From positions 186,001 to 250,000 of the forward strand of contig NZ_MASW01000006.1 of the NCBI RefSeq assembly GCF_003202285.1: a stretch of 64,000 nt of DNA, given 5' to 3'. Source of the DNA: Prauserella muralis (lineage in GTDB: Bacteria > Actinomycetota > Actinomycetes > Mycobacteriales > Pseudonocardiaceae). The position numbers and the translations under genes are program-made. Positions 41,632 to 50,779 of the stretch are shown in pieces (the stretch's first letter is position 1; the number at the start of each line of letters is the position of its first letter). The notes under the pieces were generated by a model, which saw only the letters and a program-made list of their open reading frames with translations, was not told where the DNA came from and did no database searches.

Positions 41632-44600
41632 ATGAAGAGCTCACCCCTGCGGCTCCTCCTGGCGCTGCTGATCCTCGCCGGCGCGGTCACCGCCCTTCCC
41701 GCCGCCGCGACCGAGACCGCGAGCGCGAGCCGCTCACCGGGGCCGGGCGGTTACGTCACCACCGACCCCGGACCCGGCCGGTTCCCGCTCGTGGCCGGCG
41801 GCGAGGCAGCGCCGATCGTGGTCAGCGACCACGACTACCCCGGGGTCGTGCGGGTCGCGGGCGACCTCGCCGAGGACGTCGAGCGCGTCACGGGGGTGCG
41901 GCCCGCCGTCGCGACCGGCACCGTGCCCGAGGACTCCCACCCGGTGCTGGTCGGCACCCTCGGCCACAGCCCGCTCATCGACCGGCTCGTCCGTGACGGC
42001 AAGCTCGACGTGCGCGGTGTCGCGGGCAGGTGGGAGACGTCGCTGCAGCAGGTCGTGCACCACCCCCTGCCCGGCATCGACCGCGCGCTCGTCATCGCGG
42101 GCAGCGACCAGCGGGGCACGATCTTCGGCGCCTACGACGTGTCCAGGAACATCGGCGTGTCGCCGTGGTACTGGTGGGACGACGTGCCGCCCAGGCAACA
42201 CGACGAGCTGTACGTGCTTCCGGGCAGGCACAGCCAGGGCACGCCCGCCGTGAAGTACCGCGGTTTCTTCATCAACGACGAGAACCCGCAGCTGGGCACC
42301 TGGGCGCCCCGGTACTTCGGGCCCGGCAAGGCGCCCGGCCACCCGAACGGCTTCAACAGCGACTTCTACGCCAAGGTCTTCGAGACCATGCTGCGGCTGA
42401 AGGCCAACTACCTGTGGCCCGCGGTGTGGGGCAGGGCCTTCGCCGAGGACGACCCGGAGAACCACAAGACGGCCAAGGAGTACGGCATCGTCATGGGCAC
42501 CTCGCACGAGGCGCCGATGATGCGCGGCATCGAGGAGTGGAACCGGCACGCGGGAGAGGGCACCGACCCCTACGGCGGCAACGGCGAGTGGAGCTTCCGG
42601 CGCAACGCCGAGGCCATCAAGAAGTACTGGGCCGATGGCATCCGCCGCATGATGGGCGAGGACTTCGAGGGCGTGGTGACGCTGGGCATGCGCGGCAACG
42701 GCGACGTCAGCCTTCCCGACGGCGACGGCATCGAGCTGATGCAGGAGATCATCGCCACCCAGCGCAGGATCCTCGCCGAGGTGTCCAAGCAGGACATCAC
42801 GAAGATCCCGCAGGTGCAGACGCTGTACAAGGAGGTGCAGCGGTACTGGGACAAGGGCCTGCGCCCTCCCGACGACGTCACCGTGGTGTTCTGTGACGAC
42901 AACTGGGGCAACATGCGCAAGCTGCCCGGCAAGGACCTGCCCGAGCGCAGCGGCGGATACGGGCTGTACTACCACTACGACTACGTCGGCGGCGGGCGCA
43001 ACTACAAGTGGGTGGACACGAACCTGCTGCCGAACATCGCCGACCAGCTCAACCAGGCCTACAGCTACGGTGTGGACCGGCTGTGGGTGGTCAATGTGGG
43101 CGACATGAAGAACGAGGAGCTGCCCCTGCAGTTCTTCCTCGACTACGCGTGGAACCCCGACCGCTGGCCGTTCGAGCGGCTGGACGAGTGGGAACGGCAG
43201 TACGCCGCGCAGAACTTCGGCCCCGAGCTGTCCCGACCCATCGCCGAGGTGCTGCACGAGTACGCGACCCTGCAGTCGCGGCGCAAGCCGGAGCTGCTGA
43301 ACCGGCGCATCAGCTTCGACCGGGAGACAAAGCAGGTCACCTACGACGACAAGGCCAGCCCGTTCAGCCTCACCGACTACCGCGAGATCGAGCGGGTGAC
43401 CGAGGAGTGGACTCGGCTTGCCGCCAGGGCCGAGCGGATCGGGCGCCTGCTGCCGCCGCGGTACGCGGATGCCTACTACCAGCTGGTGCTGTACCAGGTG
43501 AAGGCGACGGCGAACCTCTACGAGCTGCGGCTCGCGGAGTTCACCAACCTGCTCTACGCCGAGCAGGGCCGCGCGGCGACCAACGACCTCGCCGACGAGA
43601 CGGCGGCCCGGTTCGCCGAGGACCAGGCCATGTCGGACTACTACAACACCGAACTGGCGGGCGGGAAGTGGAACGGTTTTCAGACGCAGCCGAAGATCGG
43701 CTACGGCGACGTGGAGCGCTACGGGCCGGACGCGCCGTGGCAGCAGCCGCAGACCCCGGACCACGTCGCGTTGCCGGACAAGGTGTTCCCCGAGGTCAAG
43801 CGTATCGATCTGCCGGAGCGCGCCGAGCTGGGCGTGGCGATCGACGGCTCGGCGCAGTGGTGGCCGCGGGCGAGCGGGCGGGCGGTGCTGCCCGAGTTCA
43901 GCCCGTACCAGAGCCAGCCCCGGCAGTACGTCGAGGTGTTCAACCGGGGCTCGGTGCCGTTCGGCTACCGCATCGAGGCCGGCGCGCCGTGGGTGCATCT
44001 CGGCAAGGCGCGCGGGACCGTGGACAAGCAGGTGCGGGCGGAGGTCCGCATCGACTGGGCGCGGGCACCGCAGGGCAGGACCACCGTGCCCCTCACGATC
44101 ACCGGGGCCGGGCGCAGCGTGCGGGTCGACGCGGTGGTGCACAAGCCGGCGACGCCCCCGCACCGGCTACGGGGATTCGTGGAGGCGAACGGTTACGTGT
44201 CCATGGAGGCCGCGCACCACACGCGTGCGGTGGACGGCCAGGGCGTGTGGTGGAAACGCATCCCGGACATCGGCCGCACCGGTGACGGCATGGAGCCCTT
44301 CCCCGTCACGGCCGACAGCAGGACCCCCAAGCCGGGCAGCCCGCACCTGGAGTACACGATGACGACGTTCAGCAGCGGGCCGGTGGACATCTGGGCGCAC
44401 CTCTCGCCGCGCAACCCGGTGCTGTCTCCGGAGGGCCTGCGCTACGCGATCTCGGTGGACGACCAGCCGCCGCGGATCGTCAACATCACGGCCCAGACCG
44501 GCGCCGACGACACGGCGATGAACAAGCAGTGGGAGCGCAACACCTCCGACAACGTCAACCGCACGGTCACGACGCACGTGCTCGACCGGCCGGGCGTGCA

Positions 44601-44718
44601 CACGGTGAAGATCTGGATGGTCGACCCGACGGTGGTGGTGCAGAAGCTGGTGGTGGACACGGGTGGCCTGAAGCCGAGCTATCTCGGTCCGCCGGAGAGC
44701 ACCCGCGTCGGCAGGTAG
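41632..44718 (+). CDS. Secreted GH115-family alpha-glucuronidase
   Basis: A 1028-residue exported enzyme. The signal peptide (MKSSPLRLLLALLILAGAV, cleavage near ALPAAATE) is followed by a GH115 core: KYRGFFINDENPQLGTWAPR, LRLKANYLWPAVWGRAF, TLGMRGNGDVSLPDGDG and VNVGDMKNEELPLQFFLDYA. C-terminal beta-sandwich domains occupy about residues 750-1028. GH115 enzymes remove 4-O-methyl-glucuronic acid from xylan. The ATG is at 41632 with the operator pair upstream. No other xylanase gene is in the window. Confidence 0.92.
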   Translation: MKSSPLRLLLALLILAGAVTALPAAATETASASRSPGPGGYVTTDPGPGRFPLVAGGEAAPIVVSDHDYPGVVRVAGDLAEDVERVTGVRPAVATGTVPEDSHPVLVGTLGHSPLIDRLVRDGKLDVRGVAGRWETSLQQVVHHPLPGIDRALVIAGSDQRGTIFGAYDVSRNIGVSPWYWWDDVPPRQHDELYVLPGRHSQGTPAVKYRGFFINDENPQLGTWAPRYFGPGKAPGHPNGFNSDFYAKVFETMLRLKANYLWPAVWGRAFAEDDPENHKTAKEYGIVMGTSHEAPMMRGIEEWNRHAGEGTDPYGGNGEWSFRRNAEAIKKYWADGIRRMMGEDFEGVVTLGMRGNGDVSLPDGDGIELMQEIIATQRRILAEVSKQDITKIPQVQTLYKEVQRYWDKGLRPPDDVTVVFCDDNWGNMRKLPGKDLPERSGGYGLYYHYDYVGGGRNYKWVDTNLLPNIADQLNQAYSYGVDRLWVVNVGDMKNEELPLQFFLDYAWNPDRWPFERLDEWERQYAAQNFGPELSRPIAEVLHEYATLQSRRKPELLNRRISFDRETKQVTYDDKASPFSLTDYREIERVTEEWTRLAARAERIGRLLPPRYADAYYQLVLYQVKATANLYELRLAEFTNLLYAEQGRAATNDLADETAARFAEDQAMSDYYNTELAGGKWNGFQTQPKIGYGDVERYGPDAPWQQPQTPDHVALPDKVFPEVKRIDLPERAELGVAIDGSAQWWPRASGRAVLPEFSPYQSQPRQYVEVFNRGSVPFGYRIEAGAPWVHLGKARGTVDKQVRAEVRIDWARAPQGRTTVPLTITGAGRSVRVDAVVHKPATPPHRLRGFVEANGYVSMEAAHHTRAVDGQGVWWKRIPDIGRTGDGMEPFPVTADSRTPKPGSPHLEYTMTTFSSGPVDIWAHLSPRNPVLSPEGLRYAISVDDQPPRIVNITAQTGADDTAMNKQWERNTSDNVNRTVTTHVLDRPGVHTVKIWMVDPTVVVQKLVVDTGGLKPSYLGPPESTRVGR

Positions 44719-44757
44719 CCGCGGCCGCCGGCGTCGCCGGGTGCCGGGGTGCGCTGC

Positions 44758-45438
44758 TCAGAGCTGGCGGCGCACCCCTGCCTCGCGGGTGACCGTCGAC
44801 GCCTGGTCGGTGAGGTCGGTCTCCAGCGCCCGGCGGGCCTCACCGAGCCGGGGAAACGGCAGCACGGTGCGGTGGGCGGTGTCCTCCAGCACCAGCGCCA
44901 GCCCGCCGTAGACGCCGAGCAGCAGGATCACCGCACCCACCGAGGCCGACGCCAGTTCCACCGCGTGGCTGCCGGTGAAGTCGAACACGGCGTTGAGCGT
45001 GTAGCGGGCCGCGCCGAGCGTCACCACGGTCCCGACGACGGGCTTGCCCTGCAGCCCCGGCGCGGCGAGCAGTGCCAGCACGAGGGCGATCACCGCGCTG
45101 AGCCCGCCTGCCAGCGGGTTCGTCGCGCCCTGGTCCGCGAGCACGGTCACCAGCGCCGTCGCGGGCCAGGAGAACGCGATCACGCCCAGCGCGGTCGCGG
45201 CCACCGGCTCCCTGCCGAGGAAGGCGAAGACGCTCGCCAGCAGCTGCATCGGGAAGATGAACACGGCCAGCAGCAGCATGGTGTTGTGCTCCTGACCTGT
45301 CCCGAAGAACCCGAACTGCTCCATGCTGAGCAGCCCGGAACCCATCGCGAAGGCGAGGAAGCCCAGCGGCAGCGGGCTCGCGATCGGCCGCAGGGTGATC
45401 CGGGTGGCCTCGTCGATGCGCTTGGTGTCGGCATCCAT
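44758..45438 (-). CDS. GPR1/FUN34/YaaH (SatP) family transporter
   Basis: A 226-residue protein with six hydrophobic segments and the family N-terminal motif around PLGFLAFAMGSGLLSMEQFGFF. SatP proteins exchange acetate or succinate with protons. It diverges from the NCS1 permease of the hydantoin-type operon and shares its operator region, so it may export or import a short acid product of that pathway. It ends 40 bp from the GH115 stop (convergent). Confidence 0.85.
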   Translation of the reverse strand: MDADTKRIDEATRITLRPIASPLPLGFLAFAMGSGLLSMEQFGFFGTGQEHNTMLLLAVFIFPMQLLASVFAFLGREPVAATALGVIAFSWPATALVTVLADQGATNPLAGGLSAVIALVLALLAAPGLQGKPVVGTVVTLGAARYTLNAVFDFTGSHAVELASASVGAVILLLGVYGGLALVLEDTAHRTVLPFPRLGEARRALETDLTDQASTVTREAGVRRQL

Positions 45439-45479
45439 GATCTCTCGCGGCTACCCGTGTGACGCCCACGTGAACCGTC

Positions 45480-45523
45480 GTGCGATTCGCACAGTCGTCA
45501 CCCAGCAGGTGTGCATTTCGCAC
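45480..45523. promoter_or_regulatory. Operator pair GTGCGA-T-TCGCAC and GTGCATTTCGCAC
   Basis: GTGCGATTCGCAC at 45480-45492 is a perfect palindrome with one central base. A relative, GTGCATTTCGCAC, lies at 45511-45523, centres 31 bp apart. They sit in the 152-bp divergent region between the SatP-type and NCS1 transporters. Likely target of the PucR regulator encoded at the end of the same cluster, though the GTGCGA pattern could suit another family. Confidence 0.6.
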
Positions 45524-45590
45524 ACTGACGGCCCGGCGAGCACACCTTACGGTTACCGCTCAACACTCCCCCGTCGCAAAGGAGGTCGGC

Positions 45591-46922
45591 ATGGCCTCGT
45601 CCGTCGGTGTTGACGACTACGCCCTGACCAGGGTCCCCGCCAGCGCACGCTACTCGTGGTGGTCGGTCGCCGTGCAGCGCTTCGGCCAGGTCTCGGCGCT
45701 GAGCCAGTTCCTGCTCGGCGCGACGCTCGGCTTCGGCATGAGCTTCTGGAGCGCCTTCCTCGCCCTCACCCTCGGCGCGGTGATCCTGGAGGTCGTCGCC
45801 ATCTTCGTCGGCGTCATCGGGGTCCGCGAGGGCCTTTCGACGTCGATGCTCGCCCGCTGGACCGGCTTCGGCCGGGCCGGGTCGGCCCTCATCGGCCTGG
45901 TCATCGGCATCAGCCTCATCGGCTGGTTCGGCATCCAGTCGGCCGTGTCCGCCCAGGGCCTCGTCGCGCTCGTCGGCGGGCTGCCCGAGTGGGCGTGGGC
46001 ACTGGTGTTCGGCCTGATCGTCACCGCCATCGTGCTGCGCGGCTTCCACTCGATGGCCTGGACGGCCTACGTCACCGTGCCCGCGTTCCTGATCCTCGTC
46101 GGCTGGTCGATCACCTCCGAGCTCGCGCGCCACGACGTCGGCGAACTGGTGTCCTCCGCCCCGGCCGGGCCGCAGCTGACCCTGTTGCAGGGCACCACGC
46201 TGGTGGCGGGCGGGTTCATCGTCGGCGCGGTGATCACCCCGGACATGACCCGGTTCAACCGCTCGGTCGGCGACGTGGTGAAGCAGACGCTGGTCGGCAT
46301 CACCGTCGGTGAGTACGTCATCGGCCTGGCCGGGGTGCTGCTCGCCCACGCCGTGCGCACCGCCGACATCACCGCGATCGTCACCTCGTCGGTCGGCTGG
46401 GTCGGCATCCTCGTCATCATCGCGGGCACGGTGAAGATCAACGACTGGAACCTGTACTCCTCGGGGCTGGGCGTGGTGAACTTCGCGGGCACCGTGTTCG
46501 GCAAGCGCCTGCACCGGGGCGTCGTCACCGGTGTCATCGGCGTTCTCGGCAGCGTGCTCGCCGCCGCGGGCATCCTCGACGCGTTCACCGAGTTCCTCAT
46601 CGTTCTCGGTGTGGCGTTCCCGCCGATCGCGGGGATCATGGTGGCCGAGTACTTCATCGTGCGCCGCTGGCGCGGCGAGCTGGAGGCGGCCAAGGCCGCG
46701 GGCGCCGTCCCGGCCAGCGCGCCCAACTGGGTGCCCGCGACCCTGCTCATCTGGCTCGTCGCCGCGCTCGTCGGCCGCTACGTCGAGGCGGGGCTGCCCA
46801 GCATCAACTCGCTGGTGGTCGCGTTCGTGCTCTACGTCGTGGCGGGCAAGCTCGGCCTCGTCCGCGGGGTCGGCTCCGGCCGCACCGAGCAGGCACAGCA
46901 GTCCGCACCCGTCACCCGGTAA
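45591..46922 (+). CDS. NCS1-family permease (cytosine/hydantoin type)
   Basis: A 443-residue transporter with about twelve membrane helices. The N-terminal WWSVAVQRFGQVSALSQFLLGA, GLVIGISLIGWFGIQ and ITPDMTRFNRSVGDVVKQT are typical of NCS1 permeases, a family that includes CodB and the hydantoin carrier Mhp1. The ATG at 45591 follows AAAGGAGG. It is the first gene of the operon and lies 13 bp from the hydantoinase-like gene. Given that neighbour and the DUF917 proteins, a hydantoin-like ring compound is the best guess for its substrate. Confidence 0.9.
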   Translation: MASSVGVDDYALTRVPASARYSWWSVAVQRFGQVSALSQFLLGATLGFGMSFWSAFLALTLGAVILEVVAIFVGVIGVREGLSTSMLARWTGFGRAGSALIGLVIGISLIGWFGIQSAVSAQGLVALVGGLPEWAWALVFGLIVTAIVLRGFHSMAWTAYVTVPAFLILVGWSITSELARHDVGELVSSAPAGPQLTLLQGTTLVAGGFIVGAVITPDMTRFNRSVGDVVKQTLVGITVGEYVIGLAGVLLAHAVRTADITAIVTSSVGWVGILVIIAGTVKINDWNLYSSGLGVVNFAGTVFGKRLHRGVVTGVIGVLGSVLAAAGILDAFTEFLIVLGVAFPPIAGIMVAEYFIVRRWRGELEAAKAAGAVPASAPNWVPATLLIWLVAALVGRYVEAGLPSINSLVVAFVLYVVAGKLGLVRGVGSGRTEQAQQSAPVTR

Positions 46923-46935
46923 GGAGAACCCAGTA

Positions 46936-48486
46936 GTGCGTATCGGCATCGACGTCGGCGGCACCAACACCGACGCGGTCCTGCTCGACGGCCGTCAGGT
47001 GCTCGCCGCGGTCAAGACGAGCACCACGCAGGACGTCACGTCCGGCATCGTGGCCGCCATCGACGGCCTGCAGGCGCAGCGGGCGTTCGACCCGGCGCAG
47101 GTACGGGCGGTGATGATCGGGACCACCCACTTCATCAACGCCCTCGTCGAGGCGCGCAGGCTCGCGCCCACCGCCGCGGTGCGGCTGAGCCTGCCCGCGG
47201 GCGCGTCGCTGCCGCCGATGGTCGACTGGCCTGCCCGGCTGGTGGACGCCATCTCGGGGCGCTCCTACCTGTGCCACGGCGGCCACGAGTTCGACGGCAG
47301 GCACATCGCCGAGCTGGACGAGGCGGAGCTGCGCAAGGCCGCCGACGAGATGGGCCGCGCCGGGGTGCGCAGCGTCGCGATCAGCTCGGTGTTCTCGCCG
47401 GTCAACGCCGAGTTCGAGACGCGGGCCGCGGAGGTGATCGCCGCCGAGCTGCCGGAGGTGGCCATCTCCCTTTCGCACGAGATCGGCCGGATCGGCCTGC
47501 TGGAGCGGGAGAACGCGACGATCATCAACGCGGCGCTGCGTGAGCTGGCCGCGCACATCGTGGACGGGCTCGCGACATCGGTGAGCGGTGCGGGCATCAC
47601 CGCGCCGCTGTACCTCAGCCAGAACGACGGCACGCTCATGGACGTCGACTTCGCGCGCCGCTACCCGGTGGCCACGTTCGCGTCCGGGCCGACCAACTCC
47701 ATGCGTGGCGCCGCCGTCCTGTCCGGTGTGGACACCTGCGCCGTGGTCGACGTCGGCGGCACGACCAGTGACGTCGGCGTTCTGGGCAACGGTTTCCCGC
47801 GCGAGGCCACCACCGACGTGAGCGTTGCCGGCATCCGCACCAACTTCCGGATGCCGGACGTGCTCTCCATCGGCATCGGGGGCGGCAGCCGGGTACGCGG
47901 TGGCACGGGTGACGTCACGGTGGGCCCCGACTCGGTCGGCTACGAGCTCACGGCGAAGGCGCTGGTGTTCGGCGGCGACACCCTGACGGCCACCGACATC
48001 GCGGTGGCCGCGGGCCGCGCCGAGATCGGCGATCCCTCCCGGGTCGCCCACCTGGACCGGGAGCTCGTCCGCGCGGCGCTGGACCGCATCGCGGCCGACG
48101 CCGCGGAGTCCGTCGACCGCATGCGCACGTCGGCGGAGCCGCTGCCGGTGGTGGCCGTCGGCGGCGGCTCCATCCTGCTGCCGGACACACTGGCCGGTGT
48201 CGGCGGGGTGCACCGGCCCGAGCACTACGCGGTGGCCAACGCGATCGGCGCGGCCATCGCACAGATCGGCGGCGAGGTCGACCGGGTGTACGCGATCGAG
48301 CCCGGCCGCCGCGACGCCGTCGTGGACGAGGCCAAGCAGGAGGCGCTGGACCGCGCCATCGCGGCAGGGGCGAGCCCGTCCAGTGTGGACATCGTGGACT
48401 TCGACGAGGTGCCGATTCCTTACCTGCCGGGCAACGCGACCCGGATCAGGGCCAAGGCCGTCGGCGACCTGCAGCTGGGGGACTGA
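46936..48486 (+). CDS. Hydantoinase A/oxoprolinase-family ATP-dependent ring-opening protein
   Basis: A 516-residue HyuA-type protein with an actin-like ATP site: IGIDVGGTNTDAVLLDG at the N-terminus and VVDVGGTTSDVGVLGNG near residue 275, then IGIGGGSRVRGG. It is the short, single-subunit form found beside DUF917 genes; a HyuB (hydantoinase B) partner is missing. It starts with GTG at 46936 after AAGGAGAA. Ring cleavage of a (thio)hydantoin with ATP is the probable role, with DUF917 proteins acting before or after. Confidence 0.87.
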   Translation: MRIGIDVGGTNTDAVLLDGRQVLAAVKTSTTQDVTSGIVAAIDGLQAQRAFDPAQVRAVMIGTTHFINALVEARRLAPTAAVRLSLPAGASLPPMVDWPARLVDAISGRSYLCHGGHEFDGRHIAELDEAELRKAADEMGRAGVRSVAISSVFSPVNAEFETRAAEVIAAELPEVAISLSHEIGRIGLLERENATIINAALRELAAHIVDGLATSVSGAGITAPLYLSQNDGTLMDVDFARRYPVATFASGPTNSMRGAAVLSGVDTCAVVDVGGTTSDVGVLGNGFPREATTDVSVAGIRTNFRMPDVLSIGIGGGSRVRGGTGDVTVGPDSVGYELTAKALVFGGDTLTATDIAVAAGRAEIGDPSRVAHLDRELVRAALDRIAADAAESVDRMRTSAEPLPVVAVGGGSILLPDTLAGVGGVHRPEHYAVANAIGAAIAQIGGEVDRVYAIEPGRRDAVVDEAKQEALDRAIAAGASPSSVDIVDFDEVPIPYLPGNATRIRAKAVGDLQLGD

Positions 48487-48490
48487 GCAC

Positions 48491-49561
48491 ATGCGCGAGA
48501 TCACGCTGGACGACCTGGGCGACATCGCCTCCGGTGCCGCGGTCCTCGGCACCGGAGGCGGTGGCGATCCCTACATCGGCAGGCTGCTGGCCACCTCGGC
48601 GCTGCGCACGCACGGCCCCGTGCCGCTCGTCTCGCTGGACGAGGTGGACGGTGACGCGGTGGTGCTGCCCGTGGCCATGATGGGCGCGCCCACGGTGATG
48701 GTCGAGAAGCTGCCGTCGGCCGAGCAGGTGGGGCTGGCCGCCACCACGCTCGCCACCTACCTCGGCCGCGAGCTGACGCACATCGCCTGCGCCGAGGCCG
48801 GCGGCGTCAACTCGCTGATCCCGGTGGCGGCCGCCGCGCAGCTGGGACTGCCGCTCGTGGACGCCGACGGCATGGGAAGGGCGTTCCCGGAGATCCAGAT
48901 GGTGCTGCCGACGCTCTACGGCGTGCGCGCCACGCCCATGTCGATCGCCGACGAGAAGGGCAACCGCGGCGTGCTGGACACCGTGGACAACCACTGGGCG
49001 GAGCGGCTGGCCCGCAGCGCGACCATCGACATGGGCTGCTCGGCGATGATCAGCACCTACGCGATGTCCGGGCGGCAGGCGCGCGATGCGCTGGTGCCGG
49101 GAACGCTGACCCTGTGCGCGGAGCTGGGCGCGCTGGCGCGCACGGCTCGCGCCGGGCACGCCGACCCGGTGGCCGCCGTGGTGGACCGGCTGGCCGGGCA
49201 GCGGCTGTTCACCGGCAAGGTCGTGGACGTCGCGCGGCGCACCGTCACCGGGTTCGCGCGCGGCGAGGCCCGGCTGGCCGGAACGGACGGTGACGCGGGC
49301 TCCGAGCTGGTGCTGCGCTTCCAGAACGAGCACCTGGTCGCGGAGCGCGACGGCGCGGCCGTCGCGTCGGTGCCCGACCTCATCTGCACGCTGGATCGCG
49401 AGTCCGGCGAGGCGGTGACCACCGAGGGGCTGCGGTTCGGGCAGCGGCTCACGGTGATCGCCGCGCCCGCCGACCCGCGCTGGCACTCGCCCGGCGGGGT
49501 GGAGCTGGCGGGCCCGCGCTACTTCGGCTACGACCTCGATCCGGTGGTGCTGGCGCGGTGA
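48491..49561 (+). CDS. DUF917 (S-methyl-thiohydantoin desulfurase family) protein, copy 1
   Basis: A 356-residue protein. Family signatures are AAVLGTGGGGDPYIGRLL near residue 17, HIACAEAGGVNSLIPVAAA and VDADGMGRAFPEIQM. Residues past 230 form the C-terminal domain (FQNEHLVAERDGA). As I recall, the Pfam name for DUF917 was changed to S-methyl thiohydantoin desulfurase. It starts four bases after the hydantoinase-like stop. An adjacent, full-length second copy suggests a heteromeric complex. Confidence 0.85.
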   Translation: MREITLDDLGDIASGAAVLGTGGGGDPYIGRLLATSALRTHGPVPLVSLDEVDGDAVVLPVAMMGAPTVMVEKLPSAEQVGLAATTLATYLGRELTHIACAEAGGVNSLIPVAAAAQLGLPLVDADGMGRAFPEIQMVLPTLYGVRATPMSIADEKGNRGVLDTVDNHWAERLARSATIDMGCSAMISTYAMSGRQARDALVPGTLTLCAELGALARTARAGHADPVAAVVDRLAGQRLFTGKVVDVARRTVTGFARGEARLAGTDGDAGSELVLRFQNEHLVAERDGAAVASVPDLICTLDRESGEAVTTEGLRFGQRLTVIAAPADPRWHSPGGVELAGPRYFGYDLDPVVLAR

Positions 49562-50658
49562 GCTGGCTGCTGACGGAGAAGCACCTGACCGATCTCGCCA
49601 GGGGTGCCGCCGTGCTCGGCACCGGCGGCGGGGGCGACCCGTACGTGGGCAGGCTGCTGGTGCGCGAGGCCATCCGCGAGTACGGCCCGGTGACGGTGCT
49701 CGACCCGGAGGAGGTCGCCGACGACGCCCTGGTGATCCCCACGGCACAGATGGGCGCGCCGACGGTGGTGTTCGAGAAGCTGCCGCGCGGCACGGAGGCG
49801 GTCGCGGCGCTGCACGCGCTGGAGACGCACCTGGGCCGCAAGGCGACGGCCACCATGCCCATCGAGTGCGGCGGCATCAACTCGATGATCCCGCTGCTGG
49901 TGGCGGCGCGCACCGGGCTGCCGGTGGTGGACGCCGACGGGATGGGCAGGGCGTTTCCGGAACTGCAGATGGAGACCTTCGGCGTCTACGGCGTTCCCGG
50001 CTCGCCGATGGCGGTCGCCGGGGAACGCGGCGAGACCACCGTGATCGACACCGGGCCGGACAACCGCAGGATGGAGTGGCTTGCGCGCGGCGTCACCATC
50101 CGGCTGGGCGGGGTCGCGCACATCGCCGAGTACGCGATGCGGGGCGCCGACGTCAAGCGCACCGCCGTGCCGCGGACGCTGACGCTGGCGCTGACGGTGG
50201 GCCGCGCGATCCGTGAGGCCAGGCAGCGCAACACCGACCCGGTGCCGCACCTGGCGGAGGTGCTGTCGGCGACGCTGTACGGGCATCTGCGCGTGCTGTT
50301 CCGCGGCAAGCTGACCGATGTCCAGCGCCGTACCGAGGCCGGCTTCGCGCGAGGCAGGGCCGCGGCGCGCTCGTTCGACGGTGACCATGTGCTCGAGCTG
50401 GAGTTCCAGAACGAGAACCTGGTGGCGCTGGTGGACGGTGAGCCGCGCTGTGTGGTGCCGGACCTGGTGTGCGTGCTCGACGCGGAGAAGGCGGAACCGA
50501 TCACCACCGAGGGGCTGCGCTACGGCCAGCGGGTGACGGTCGTGGGCATCTCCACACCGGAGCTGATGCGCACGCCCGAGGCGCTGGCGGTGTTCGGGCC
50601 CGGCGCGTTCGGGCTGCCGTACGCCTTCCGTCCCGTCGAGGATCTGGTCACCGCGTAG
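49558..50658 (+). CDS. DUF917 (S-methyl-thiohydantoin desulfurase family) protein, copy 2
   Basis: A 366-residue paralogue with AAVLGTGGGGDPYVGRLL, MPIECGGINSMIPLLVAAR and VDADGMGRAFPELQM. The GTG at 49558 overlaps the stop of copy 1 (GTGA). The core motifs of copies 1 and 2 are nearly the same, so both should be active. It is followed by a strong 21-bp stem-loop. Confidence 0.85.
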   Translation: MSWLLTEKHLTDLARGAAVLGTGGGGDPYVGRLLVREAIREYGPVTVLDPEEVADDALVIPTAQMGAPTVVFEKLPRGTEAVAALHALETHLGRKATATMPIECGGINSMIPLLVAARTGLPVVDADGMGRAFPELQMETFGVYGVPGSPMAVAGERGETTVIDTGPDNRRMEWLARGVTIRLGGVAHIAEYAMRGADVKRTAVPRTLTLALTVGRAIREARQRNTDPVPHLAEVLSATLYGHLRVLFRGKLTDVQRRTEAGFARGRAAARSFDGDHVLELEFQNENLVALVDGEPRCVVPDLVCVLDAEKAEPITTEGLRYGQRVTVVGISTPELMRTPEALAVFGPGAFGLPYAFRPVEDLVTA

Positions 50659-50659
50659 A

Positions 50660-50714
50660 CGAGCCGAAGGGCACCGTGGGCACGCATCGTGTACCCACGG
50701 TGCCCTTCGGCTCG
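50660..50714. terminator. Perfect 21-bp stem-loop after DUF917 copy 2
   Basis: Arms 50660-50680 and 50694-50714 (CGAGCCGAAGGGCACCGTGG...) are perfectly complementary over 21 bp with a 13-base loop. The first arm begins two bases after the stop codon. No T-run follows, as is usual in high-GC genomes. It should end most transcripts in either direction or protect the upstream mRNA, separating copies 1-2 from copy 3. Confidence 0.75.
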
Positions 50715-50779
50715 CCGCCGGGCGACCTGCGGGTGCCAACCTGTGACCTGACCCCGCTGAAGCCGTGCACACTGTCCGC

